The notes under the pieces are model-generated. The model made no database searches. It saw only the letters and a list, made by a program, of their open reading frames with translations, and was not told the origin of the DNA. The translations under genes and the position numbers were made by a program. Positions 24,653 to 36,026 of a stretch of DNA of 64,000 nucleotides are shown piece by piece. The DNA lies in assembly GCA_018873245.2 (NCBI GenBank), contig JAEMBT020000004.1:12408418-12472417 (forward strand), written 5' to 3'. This DNA comes from Archegozetes longisetosus. Its lineage: Eukaryota; Arthropoda; Arachnida; Sarcoptiformes; Trhypochthoniidae. Every line of letters begins with the position of its first letter. Positions within the stretch are counted from its first letter, which is position 1.

Positions 24653-27577
24653 ATGAGAGTCCGTAAAGAAGAGGCCCATCGGGCACTTGAACTGCTCGAA
24701 GAATATCATTGCAAATTAGACTCACCTGAGGACAAGCTACTGAGAAATGCCATCGAAAGAGTTATCAGAATTTTCAAGTCTCGACTATTTCAGGCTTTAC
24801 TCGATATACAAGAGTTTTACGAAATCACTCTATTAGATGACAGTAAAAGTATTCAACAGAAAACTGCTGAGACTTTGCAGATCGCATGCAAGTGGGAAAA
24901 CTCACCGCTTGTCTCAGCTTCGGGCAGTTCTGCCCAATCGAACAGCCCACTAGCAGCTAATAATAATATTTGTGATCGTGTTCCGAGTCGTGCACAAAGT
25001 AATAAAAGCAGTGAAGGCTTGTATCATAGCGAATATCAGAGCGAAGAAGATCTGATTAGAGGTGATCAACACTTATTTGTCACCGATTCCGATAATCTCA
25101 ATCTGACATCATCTTTGGATGCGTTGTCTCGTATGGATAGACTGACGCATCCCTCATCTCCTTATCCTTTCATCACAACAATGTCTGATTCGCCAAATCG
25201 AAAGAGTAATGATATAATGCGCCCTGTTTTGCATAATAATATTAACGACGCTAATAATGAAAATAATTTACATCACGAAGCACAAGAGGATATAGTACTA
25301 GAAAATGGTGGCCAATGGGAGTACGAAGAGATCACTCTAGAGAGAGGTAATGCAGGTCTTGGTTTCAGTATTGCTGGCGGTACCGATAATCCACACATTT
25401 CTGATGACCCGAGTATTTATATAACAAAACTGATCGCTGGCGGCGCTGCTGCCACTGACGGAAGACTACAAGTCGAAGATATTATACTCAAAGTCAATGA
25501 GTTTGATTTAGTAGACGTTCCGCATTCGGCAGCTGTTGATGCCCTGAAGAGGGCTGGAAATCGTGTTCATCTATTAGTTAAAAGAAGAAAATCAATACCA
25601 CTAACATCTCACTACCAATTAGTTGAGATAGAATTGATTAAAGGGAACAAAGGATTGGGATTTAGTATAGCGGGAGGTATTGGTAACCAACACATTGCTG
25701 GAGACAATGGTATTTATGTTACCAAAATCATGGAAAGCGGTGCTGCACATATTGATGGAAGACTTGATGTCGGAGATAAACTGATTGCTGTGGGCGATAA
25801 GAATTTAGAGAATGTTACACATGAAGAAGCGGTCGCAACACTTAAGGCTACTTCTGACCGAGTATTACTAACTGTTATCAAATGTAGACCTCTGACACCA
25901 ATACAACAGACTCCTATGTCTCATTACCCTAATCGAAGTCATTCGTCATTGTCTGGCACTACAAGCACTGGAAATTTGGGTTTAATAGAGCCGACGGTAG
26001 CCGTCTCCACGCGTTCACTACAAACACCGCCGTTGAATCAAATGCAAACCGATTATCATTTGGATTTATTTAACTCTAAGTCTAGTGTCAACACTCCAAA
26101 GGCCTCGAGTGAAGAGGATATGACTCGTGAGCCGAGAAGAGTTGTCTTGTCAAAAGGTGCCACTGGTTTGGGATTCAATATAGTTGGCGGTGAGGACGGA
26201 GAGGGAATATTCATATCATTTATTTTGGCTGGCGGTCCGGCAGATCTGAGTGGAGAATTGAGAAGAGGAGATCAAGTCGTTTCTGTTAATAGTATTGATT
26301 TACGTCAAGCGACTCACGAACAAGCGGCTCAAGCGCTGAAAGGTGCGGGACAGACGGTCACTCTTGTGGTACAGTACAGGCCTGAAGAATATAATCGATT
26401 TGAGGCTAAAATTCATGACTTACGCGAACATATGATGTTGAGTACGACAGGAACTCTCAGGACTTCTCAGAAAAAGTCATTACATGTGAGGGCACTCTTC
26501 GATTATGATCCGTTACGCGATTCGGGATTACCGAGTCGTGGTCTACCGTTTCGATTTGGAGATATTTTGCATGTTATCAATGCATCTGATGACGAGTGGT
26601 GGCAGGCAAGGAAGCTGCTTCCAGACGGAGAAGAAGGAACTGGTTACGGTATTATCCCATCGAAGCATCGGGTCGAGAGACGAGAACGCGCTCGACTCAA
26701 ATCAGTGAAATTTCATGGAAAAAACAATTACTCAGCAGATGGAAAGACATCGACTATTGATCGGAAGAAAAAGAATTTTTCATTTTCAAGAAAATTTCCG
26801 TTTATGAAATCCAAGGACAGCGGTGAAGATGGAAGCGATGGCGATCGCGAACAATCACCGACTAAAGATGTTGGAAATGCTTCTTCTATAATATCAGTTC
26901 AGGCGGCAGCAGCTGCTAGTGGTGACAGTGAAGCGAGTTCTCTAAAAGGGGATGAAATCATACTTTCATATGAAGCCGTTGTTCAGCAAGAGATCGACTA
27001 CGCGCGACCTGTCATTATATTGGGTCCGATTAAGGATAGAATAAATGATGATCTCATATCTGAATATCCAGACAGGTTTGGATCGTGCGTTCCGCACACG
27101 ACTAGACCTAAACGAGACTTTGAAGTTGACGGACGCGACTATCATTTTGTTTCGTCGAGAGAACAAATGGAAAAAGATATTCAGAATCACTTGTTCATCG
27201 AAGCGGGTCAATACAATGATAACCTGTACGGAACAAGTGTGGCGTCGGTCAGAGAAGTGGCAGAAAGTGGCAAACATTGTATATTAGATGTGAGCGGAAA
27301 TGCTATCAAACGATTACAAGTGGCAGGTCTTCACCCAATTGCTATCTTTATTAAGCCAAAATCTGTTGAATCTATTATTGAAATGAATAAGAGAATGACT
27401 GAAGAACAGGCTTACAAACAGTACGAGCGTGCGATTAAGTTAGAGCAAGAATTTGCTGAATATTTCACAGCAATAGTTATGGGCGATACACCTGAGGAGG
27501 TCTATGCAAAAGTCAAACTCGTTATTCATGATCAGTCGGCAACTACTATTTGGATACCTGCGAAGGACAGACTCTAA
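24617..27577 (+). CDS. dlg1: Discs-large membrane-associated guanylate kinase (MAGUK)
   Basis: A 986-aa single-exon frame with full Dlg/SAP97 architecture: L27 at residues about 15-75, PDZ1 about 237-325, PDZ2 about 334-421, PDZ3 about 506-590, SH3 about 621-690, a basic hook region, and a guanylate-kinase domain about 797-975. Each PDZ keeps its carboxylate-binding loop (GLGFSIAGG twice, GLGFNIVGG in the third). The L27 segment [17 protein letters not shown] is nearly invariant in arthropod Dlg. Met13 (24653, [18 protein letters not shown]) aligns with the conserved Dlg start and is preferred; the 12 residues before it are hydrophobic and may be untranslated. Dlg scaffolds septate junctions and synapses and controls epithelial polarity. 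Absence of introns in a gene that is multi-exonic in most animals is notable. AATAAA lies at 27656-27661. Confidence 0.96.
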   Translation: MNGVFLVLGLVVMRVRKEEAHRALELLEEYHCKLDSPEDKLLRNAIERVIRIFKSRLFQALLDIQEFYEITLLDDSKSIQQKTAETLQIACKWENSPLVSASGSSAQSNSPLAANNNICDRVPSRAQSNKSSEGLYHSEYQSEEDLIRGDQHLFVTDSDNLNLTSSLDALSRMDRLTHPSSPYPFITTMSDSPNRKSNDIMRPVLHNNINDANNENNLHHEAQEDIVLENGGQWEYEEITLERGNAGLGFSIAGGTDNPHISDDPSIYITKLIAGGAAATDGRLQVEDIILKVNEFDLVDVPHSAAVDALKRAGNRVHLLVKRRKSIPLTSHYQLVEIELIKGNKGLGFSIAGGIGNQHIAGDNGIYVTKIMESGAAHIDGRLDVGDKLIAVGDKNLENVTHEEAVATLKATSDRVLLTVIKCRPLTPIQQTPMSHYPNRSHSSLSGTTSTGNLGLIEPTVAVSTRSLQTPPLNQMQTDYHLDLFNSKSSVNTPKASSEEDMTREPRRVVLSKGATGLGFNIVGGEDGEGIFISFILAGGPADLSGELRRGDQVVSVNSIDLRQATHEQAAQALKGAGQTVTLVVQYRPEEYNRFEAKIHDLREHMMLSTTGTLRTSQKKSLHVRALFDYDPLRDSGLPSRGLPFRFGDILHVINASDDEWWQARKLLPDGEEGTGYGIIPSKHRVERRERARLKSVKFHGKNNYSADGKTSTIDRKKKNFSFSRKFPFMKSKDSGEDGSDGDREQSPTKDVGNASSIISVQAAAAASGDSEASSLKGDEIILSYEAVVQQEIDYARPVIILGPIKDRINDDLISEYPDRFGSCVPHTTRPKRDFEVDGRDYHFVSSREQMEKDIQNHLFIEAGQYNDNLYGTSVASVREVAESGKHCILDVSGNAIKRLQVAGLHPIAIFIKPKSVESIIEMNKRMTEEQAYKQYERAIKLEQEFAEYFTAIVMGDTPEEVYAKVKLVIHDQSATTIWIPAKDRL

Positions 27578-29730
27578 CACTTATTTTAACGTTTAATCAC
27601 AACCGAAAGTAACAAAAAAACTCACAAAAAGCTCAGAAAATTCTTTAGTTGAAGTAATAAATCATAAGTCGTTCAATAATTATCAGATTAATATTATTAT
27701 TATTATTATTGATTCGAAAATTGATCTATTCGTCACTTTGAACATTGAATCAATTATGAATCATTTTCGAAGTACAACAACTCTTTAGCTGTTTCTTTCA
27801 AGAGAAAGGTAATCATTTGGAAGATATTTGATCCTAAATACTAATCATGTTTACATTGATGCCAAAATTTGGTTGTATTTGATGAGAGAAGGAATTGTTT
27901 CTGATGTTTAATTGTTTCGCTCTAAAAACGATTTGAAATATTGTGCACGAAATGGATATAATAATTGGTTTATTTATTGCATATATTACTTTAAACAATT
28001 TGAAAATTTGATTTATGGTCGTTTTGTTTGACAAACAATCGTTTTATCAACTTTAAGAAAGCCTAATTTGAGAGCAACTTCACTCTCATTAATGTGATAA
28101 AAGTTCATCAGAATTACATTTATTTAAAGACAAGACATAATAAAGTGGTGCAAAACTACAATATGTGCTAAATGGGGGCAAAACTATCTCAAGAAATTGA
28201 TTCTCAAAACTAAAACTAAATGTTAAACTGAATTTTTTCATTAATTATGTTATTTATTATTAATTATAATTCTTATTTATATTTCTTATTTTTGAATTGT
28301 ACTGATAGGTGAAGATATTTACTTAAAATGAATAGTTTTAGTGTCTAGTTATAGTCTAAGTTATTTATACATCTCATTCATTTTGAAGAGTTTACTATTT
28401 TCTCAAATATACAGTATTCGCAATTGACGGAAAACTATGTGCACTTTTTGTTCAATCGAGACCATTATTTTATTTTTTAATTTTATGTAATTGACAAAAC
28501 TTATAATAACTAAATGCGAACAAAATGTAATTTAAATTTAAGAATCTATTTAATGATGTTTTTTGAAAAAGTCTTATTTATCCTACTATTTACCTGACTT
28601 TACCTGACACATACATTTTGTTGCTAATTATGGAAATACAATAAAGTCTAAGACAGTATTAATTAATCATGACCTGTCACTTTTGGCTATAGTTTTATTG
28701 AGATTACTTCCGGTCATAATCCTCAAGAAAATCAGCTCCAGTTGAGTACTGACCTGTAATTATTGGATTAGGTGCTGACTAAAACTTGATTACACACGAA
28801 ATTTACCTGATTAGTTGAGCATTGCTGTCAACTCGTCTCTAATATTTGTTTTAGACAGATTCAATTTATCAATACTGACAAAAACTTTCGATTGATTTCA
28901 ATACTAACTGAAGTGATGGCGACAAATAAGATGACATTACATTCTTTTTAGGGATAGATTATTACGATTCAATTCAAATTTAACTAATTAATGGACTTTT
29001 GCTACGAAAGTTTGTGAGTGCTCTACTTTTCGGTTAAAATCATTTTGACTGTTGATCGTGAGCGATTTCATTCCATAGTTAGATTAGGTTGTCTTCCATT
29101 TTACTGTAATGTCAGACGATCTTTCCAAATAAAATGCATTACTTTCCTACTTATTATTATTATTGTTATCACATTCAAATTTTAGACTTATTTCTAAGGC
29201 TTCAATACTTTTGATACTTTACTGGATAACATAAACTTTGTTCGCCTAAATGAAAAAAGTGATCAAAATCTATTGGAGAAATAGTAATTCAAAATTTGCG
29301 ACGAGAGTTAAAACCAGGAATTGGTTCAGATTGACAAATCTAGGTCACTTTTATTTCATCGATATATCGTAGTAATCAGATCCCATCGTTTCTTCAGATA
29401 CGTTCTTCTGTTTGATCCAAACTATTGAAGATTTTTAAACTGGCTGTTTTAAATAGATCCTGATTTCACTTTCGCTAATTCTATTCACCCTTTCAACTGA
29501 TCTCGACTTTAACAAATTATAATCTGATTCATGATCACTGAAAACCGATACAATACACAATAAGTCCGGGAACTATGAAAAATGATGATAATCAGTAAAA
29601 CACTTAACGAACAGTATATGAAGTCAGAACTTTTCAGGGGTTTAATCACTTGTAAAGTTATCGGGGCTACAAATTGTATCACTTTGTTCGCCACAATCTT
29701 TGATCTTAGTTCATGGTTTTGATTTGACTC
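27578..29730. other. Discs-large 3'UTR and intergenic DNA
   Basis: The likely polyadenylation signal for dlg1 is 27656-27661. A short ATT trinucleotide run lies at about 27690-27710 and another TTATTATTATTATTG near 29151-29164. Otherwise this is AT-rich sequence without a supported gene. Confidence 0.6.
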
Positions 29731-30061
29731 TAGACCAGCGAAGACTTATATAAGAAATCAACCGAGACTTTAATGTTATTTGAGTAGTGGCGTAACTTTA
29801 TATTGGATACGATTAATTCATTCAATTTTCAATTTTTTTTACATACAGTGAATGAGTACGAAAAGGAAGTTATTTCGAAGACTAATTTCGTATAAAGATT
29901 TTATTTATCAATTTATGATTTAATTTACAATAAATTTGAAAATGAATATTATTTACATCAATTTAATGATGATATTTACAAAATATCAAATGGATTTACA
30001 ATTAATTGAAATAACTTTAATACACATTGTAAGAAATGACTGATGTTTCATTTTGTATCAG
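29731..30061. repeat. Left arm of a long inverted repeat around the small HSP
   Basis: This 331-bp segment is the reverse complement of 30548-30887. From 29767 to 30061 the arms show no substitutions by eye, only short indels, mainly in homopolymers. The outer 36 bp carry several substitutions. The content is an inverted copy of the small HSP coding tail, its 3'UTR, and the poly(A) signal, which reads on the minus strand at about 29905-29900. The start codon available to the HSP frame (30036) lies inside this arm, in DNA that is antisense to the gene's own tail. Confidence 0.93.
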
Positions 30062-30660
30062 CTCATCTTTAGTAAATTTTGTTGATTTGATCAGTTTCGA
30101 CAACTTATATAAACCACGAAAACGCGTTCGTTTGCCATCCGATGAATCCGATGAAGAACTGATGGCTTGTCGGCCAAAAGTCCACAAAACCAGTAATTCC
30201 GATAAGTTTGAAGTGAAACTAGATGTCAAACATTTCAGACCCGAACAAATCAAAGTCAAAGTGATTGAAAACAATCTGATTATTGAGGGAAAGCACGAGA
30301 TGGAGGATGAGGACGGCTTTGTCAGCAGACAATTCACTCAAAGATATGAATTACCAAAAGACATCGATCTGGAAGGTATGACATCTTTGCTTTCAAAAGA
30401 TGGAAAACTCATGATTGAGGCGCCGATCAAACAATTAGTTCACAAAAAAAGAAAGAGTTATTCCGATAACTGTCGAAAAGCCTAAACCAACACAAATAAC
30501 TTTGGCCAAAAACGACAAACAAGTATCGGATGAACAGAAGAATAATACTGATACAGAAATGAAACATCAGTCATTTCTTACTCCAATGTGTATTAAAGTT
30601 ATTTCAATTAATTGTAAATCCATTTGATATTTTGTAAATATCATCATTAAATTGATGTAA
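30036..30660 (+). pseudogene. Small heat shock protein (alpha-crystallin domain), frameshifted and with a rearranged 5' end
   Basis: An open frame 30036-30485 (149 aa) contains an alpha-crystallin domain: DKFEVKLDVKHFRPEQIKVK, then NNLIIEGKHE, FTQRYELPKDID and the SKDGKLMIEAP strand. Family members are ATP-independent chaperones that form oligomers. After VHKK the frame leaves the family pattern and stops. Reading one base over in the 7-A run at about 30444-30450 restores ERVIPITVEKP, the C-terminal I-X-I oligomerisation motif, and runs on to about 30628. One extra A therefore breaks the gene, by true mutation or assembly error. The first 9 codons come from the inverted-repeat arm, so the native N-terminus and promoter appear replaced. 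No heat-shock element was recognised upstream. AATAAA lies at 30708-30713. Confidence 0.75.
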
Positions 30661-30887
30661 ATAATATTCATTTTCAAATTTATTGTAAATTAAATCATAA
30701 ATTGATAAATAAAATCTTTTTTATACGAAAAATTAGTCTTCGAAATAACTTCCTTTTCGTACTCATTCACTGTATGTAAAAAAAATTGAAAATTGAATGA
30801 ATTAATCGTATCCAATATAAAGTTACGCCACTACTCAAATAACATTAAAGTCCCGATTGATTTCTCATATAAGTCTGAATTGGTCTA
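30548..30887. repeat. Right arm of the inverted repeat (HSP coding tail and 3' flank)
   Basis: This is the reverse complement of 29731-30061, separated from it by a 486-bp unique spacer that holds the alpha-crystallin domain. It starts inside the HSP tail coding region, just after AATAATA at 30547, and crosses the stop codon, the poly(A) signal at 30708-30713 and downstream DNA. Because the gene tail makes sense in this orientation, this arm is probably the original and the left arm the inverted copy. Confidence 0.93.
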
Positions 30888-31301
30888 AAGCAAACCAAAA
30901 TTATTAGCATGAGTTTAATGAAAATAATTGCTAAGTCAGCCAAAGTTTCTGATAAATAACTTATACTTCTAATCGATAAACATTCTCATCCTCTCATCCA
31001 TTCTATTCAAATGTAATTTAGCCTTAATTGTTGAGTGAATAAATGCATTAGAAGTTAGATAAAGTTCATCTCGATTAACACTATGTTTAGGGCTTTCACT
31101 GGTTTATTACGAAATGCTCTCTAAAAGTCGTACTTTATTTACAAATGAATCCTACGCTTGAGTCCACATTTGAATGAATTCGTATGAAATATTCATTAAA
31201 TACGTACAATAATATGTTGCACTTTTGTGAGCTCATATTTAGTAGCATTTTGTAGGCAAATAAAAACAAAGCAATTTTAGATCTGATTAAATCCATTAAA
31301 A

Positions 31302-33293
31302 ATGCCTCAAAACGATGATACAAATGGCTTTTACAATAGAGTTACCTCATTATTATCAAGAATTGCGTCCAATATCAGTACAATCAGTATATCATCGATT
31401 GGTTTAAGAAGAAATGGGTTTAGTTCTTCACGATTGGACTCATCGACAACTAGAGAGTCGTCACAAGAATCAGAACATTCTTCACCACTCCATGATAACC
31501 GTCAAAGAGATATTCCGTATTCATTATCTCGTTCGTGTTCCCAATCCGTTACGCGCATTGGCCAACGCATTCCTCCGCCTCACTCTCACCTTCACAGACA
31601 TTCATCTCATTATCCATTACTGTTAGGCTCTTACAACTGGTCATTAAGTCGTGACAATCGATTTGTTACGCAAATAAACAATAATAACCTGAATAATAGG
31701 GACAAAGATCGGAACGTGTTGTCGGCCATTATGTCGATTATAGTGATCGCTACTTTGGCTACTGCTTTGGCTCAACCAAAATGGTTCTCAATTAGTGGTG
31801 GGCTTTGTAATCGTAAATATATTGGTCTACAAGAGTTCTTCTATGGTGGTACCTTCAGTAACTATCAGTTCAATATTAACAAAGGTTCCATTTTTGTCTG
31901 GATATATTTATTGTTAGCTTGTTTTCTACCCCATTATGACTGGTCCTGAATTTGATTGAACACCTTTTGCTTGTGTCATTCAAAGCAAACAAAATATCAA
32001 ATTTAGGTCAACAACAAAATGAGTTTAATTTAAACCATTTCTAATTGTTGCTAACGATCTTTTATTTTAGATTGCATAATCAGTTGACTAAACAGTCAAA
32101 TTTTTTACTGTATCAGAATAACCTTCGAAGTTGACTTCTTTTACTTAATTCAATATTATGAATGATAATTTATTTAAATGTTCTCTTTATTCATGATCAG
32201 CTATCGATTTATAAGTCATTTAGCATGAACTTTGCATGAACTTGAGAATTATTGTGAATGAGCTAAGCATTGATACGATGGCAATTCAGTTAGTAAAATA
32301 ATTTTGTGGAAATGTTAATTTGAAACCAATCAGCAAATAATTATCTATTTGCTAATCAAGTTCTTAACGCTATCACAAACTGATATTGGTCTCAGTCATT
32401 GAATTAACAAGTAGATGGTATGAGTTATGAGTAGATTATGAATTACATTATCTCATTTGAATTTTAGACCTTTGATTACTCGACTGCTCAAATTCAATCA
32501 CTCTTTGCTCTCATCTGATACTCACAATTACAATATTCCTATTAATACCGCATTAATGAACTTGCACTCTATTATAAATATTTTGAATCTATGAATGAAT
32601 AGTAAAACAGATTTACTTTTATTAGAAAAAACCGAAATATTGATAAACCCTGAATCCGATACATTGAGAGAAGCGACAACTCAGACATCGTCTCATGAAA
32701 CAGTTTATTCTGGAATGAATGGCGACCTCAAGAATTGTGTGACACCAGAAATAGTAACACTTCAGCGAACAATAATCGGTCTTTGCATTTTTGCGATTAT
32801 GTTTAATTTGATCCAATTCTTCTTTGATACTTTGGGAGTAAACAAGAAATGGTTAAACGCCATAAGACAACACGCTATAGGAAACATATTAGGAGTTCTT
32901 TTGTGTGTTGTAATAATTGGCGTTTCATATCTTGTAAGTAACTTAATCGAGAAAGAACAGAAAAGACTATTGAAACAAAGACACGAATCACTACAACAAT
33001 CGCATCATATCGAAGTCAAGTTTGAACTGAGCTACTATTTGGTCACTCTTTCCGGTCTGTTAGCTATTGTAGCGGCTGCAGCTAATCTACTCAAAAGGCC
33101 TCATCATTACTATATCGATGCAAGTGATTCGTTTTGGAGCGATGATATCGACGCCAATAGTACTCCAATTGATGATGAAATGCCTTCATCCGTGGCCACA
33201 TCTCCCAACTGGCTCTCGACACATTCTATGAGCTTAACGATACCAACACCACAATCATCATCAATACCTCCGCCGCCGCCTTATTCTCCTTGA
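31302..33293 (+). CDS. TMEM127: TMEM127-like transmembrane protein
   Basis: Two exons, 31302-31884 and 32626-33293, give 416 aa. The donor AAAG|GTTCCA and acceptor TTTTATTAG are both phase 1 and restore one frame; the donor is weak, so that junction is the least certain part. Residues 1-138 are a Ser/Arg-rich cytoplasmic region. Four membrane segments follow at about 139-162, 242-264, 277-300 and 328-350. ALAQPKWFSISGGLC matches the TMEM127 segment ending in a conserved Gly-Gly-x-Cys. The protein ends IPPPPPYSP, like the PPPAYTP end of vertebrate TMEM127, a PPxY-type WW-ligase docking site. In vertebrates TMEM127 is an endolysosomal protein that restrains mTORC1 and promotes ubiquitination of membrane receptors. 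This protein has a much longer N-terminus than the human one (238 aa). AATAAA lies at 33328-33333. Confidence 0.85.
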
Positions 33294-35740
33294 GATTTAC
33301 TAAATTAATTGAATTATCGGTGATAGTAATAAAATGACTTACTTTTGATACATTTTTTTGTAAGTCCTTACTAGAACCGAGTGATTTATTAGTTTTATTA
33401 CTAACTTATTTCTAGCTTTAATTTTAAAAATTTCTCATAAGTTAACATTTATTGTTTAAAATATTAATATATATTATTGTTGAAAATCAATTTGTTGAAT
33501 TTTTAATGCATTTAACATTTGATAGAACCATTTGTATAAACTCTAAAACAAGGCATATTTCAATGAATTTTTTTTAATTTGAGCCTTATGTTTACGATTA
33601 TAAGTATAAAAGCATTGAAGACTACTTTTAAATTGAAAGAGAATCTCAATTGTTAAAAGTTTAGGACTGATCCGACTTCTGATATCCTTATCAAGATTTT
33701 AGCTTGGCTTCAGTACAGATTGATATGAATGAGAGTTAGCACTAGCAATCATTTGCATAATATGTTATATTATTTTTGTTTTTATCCTATCAAAACTTTT
33801 GGCGATAAGATTTATCAATGTCTTGTCCTTATATTCTGCTATTAGTTGAGTTCAATAATTAACCGAAATCAAAGTTTATATGTGTATATTTTAATGCATA
33901 CGTTTTGATGTTTTAATCTCAAACTTAAGGCTCAGATTGAAAAAAGAAAATACTCAAACGCAGATCAAAAATGAATGCATAAAAATAATAAATGTTCTAC
34001 TTTTTTCGTCTCATTAACTACTTTGTTATACAGTTCAGTTTAATCTAAATTCAAATCTTGTTTATTTTTAAAGGTGTCTTCAAATCCTGTGATAGAGCAT
34101 AATATAATCTATTCATAAACTTTTGATGAATTATCAACTGATTTGAATGAATTAGCACTGTTTTTAAACTACATTGAATGCACTGAAATTTTGATTAAAA
34201 ATAATGAAAGCTCATTTACGAGTCATCATTTAACTTTGAGAATGGCATAATTTAAAAAATTGACAACATTTGAGACGTGATTGCACTAATTGACGCTTCC
34301 TTATTGTACTGATTTGTACAGCCTAATTGACTAACTCTTCCAATTGGTGCACTGCTATTTCCAATTCAGCCGTTTATTCAATGTTGACTTAAAGTAGAAA
34401 TAGCAATACAATACTTGCAAATAAGCTTGAGATAAGTTCTTTATCTGAACAACCACTGAAAACATTAGTCAGTCAATCTGGCTTTAATTCAGTTTGTTTC
34501 AATTGAATGACCTGAGCTTCCGCTGTATATCTATTTGGAATGCCGCGAGCAAACTCTACAATTTTTAAGATGTAAAATGATAAAGTACCATATTTTTTAG
34601 AAAAACCTATGGTTTCCTTATCTCATGTCCTATTCTTTATTAGAAAACAGATTAAACTTTTGAAAATACTTCGAACTTTACATTTTTTATAGACTACATG
34701 CAGACGCCAAGTTGTATAACTTCTGGTTTAGTTCAGATTTTTATATGACTTTAATAAATTTTTTCTAATACTAAATGAGATACCTTTAACAAAGTTTTTA
34801 TGAACTCTATTTTTACTTTTGTAGTTTCTACAAGTCATATGAACTTGAAGAAGCGTTAAAGTTGTTCAAATGACTTCATTGCTATCTATCATGTACCGCA
34901 CATATGAGTGGTATCTATAATCAAGCATAACATGTTCTTCCCTCATAGAGATCTTCTTCAATCATAATTCTTGTTTTGAAAGTGATGTTCAGTATTGATT
35001 GCTTTAAAACCGATAGACCACCAGTCATGCTATTTTACTATCATATACTCCCTAAAACTTGACAATCGGCGACAGATACGGATAGCGTCTGATGAAGAGT
35101 TCGTTCCTATGCTTTAAGGGCACATTTTTTATAACATACACTCTCAGTTATTAACACATGTAGATAATGTCCTTTTTCTTATTAAGTCTACTTTTATAAA
35201 TGCGTGAATAACCCTTTGAATACACTCTTTCGCATTACTCTACTCTAGTTGCTATCGACGATTGATAAGTTTTTAACTGTACAGTAAATGTTGCAAAAAA
35301 GATATAAATAGAATATAAACTGCGTGGACTCCACTAAAGTTGTGTTTTACTACCATAAAAAAGTGAACCTTAATTTATTTAAGTTTAGATAAAAGCGAAT
35401 CTAATTTATATTTATTTGTTTGACTTTTGTTCAGTTTTCTAGTTTGGCGCCTGTTCTAACTGTTTAACCTTTTGAACTGCCTTTAAAATTAAAAGTCGAC
35501 CTTCTTTTCAAGAATATTGTTTAGATTTATTATGTCTAACCTTATTCTGTGCTTAAATTAGCAAACAGCGAACAATATAAAGACAAAATGCAATCCACAA
35601 ATCACCATATATCTAATATCCATTACAAATTTGTTTTAGAATCAAAATCAACGATCTTTTGTACTGAACATGTGTCCACAACTCAATTGTGAATACAGCC
35701 GATCCATTCACTTTTGAATTGTGTGCACCTGTGCTGCTCT

Positions 35741-36026
35741 GCTATTTCCACCTTTAAATCTACTCTTCACATATTTCTTACTTTCACATGTATTTTAATT
35801 ATTTTGTTTTGTGTTAAATATTCAATCGAATTGTGTTTAATTCAAACCTATGATTACAAAGGAAGATATAACTAACAATCCGAACACTAAGAGACGAAAC
35901 AGGTCATAAGCAAGCAAATTACAAAAATAATAGTGGTCCTAATAAACTTTATACTTTTTGAATAAGCCTTCCAATTGCAAATAGCAATCAATATATTTCA
36001 TTTGTGAGCCAACTCGGTTAGAATGG
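35741..36026. repeat. Dispersed repeat, copy 1
   Basis: This copy begins GCTATTTCCAC and ends near GTGAGCCAACT. It is collinear, with many substitutions and indels, with 49625-49975. Shared anchors in order are GCTATTTCCAC, TAATTATT.TGTTTTG, a CTATGATTA segment, an AACACTAA.AG segment, and GTGAGCCAA. No terminal repeats or coding capacity were seen, so it may be an old SINE or MITE fragment. Confidence 0.5.

Noticed and set aside
30017..30337. Minus-strand frame of 106 aa over the small HSP
   Set aside because: Antisense shadow of the alpha-crystallin domain; Ser-rich composition arises from Asp/Glu codons on the other strand.
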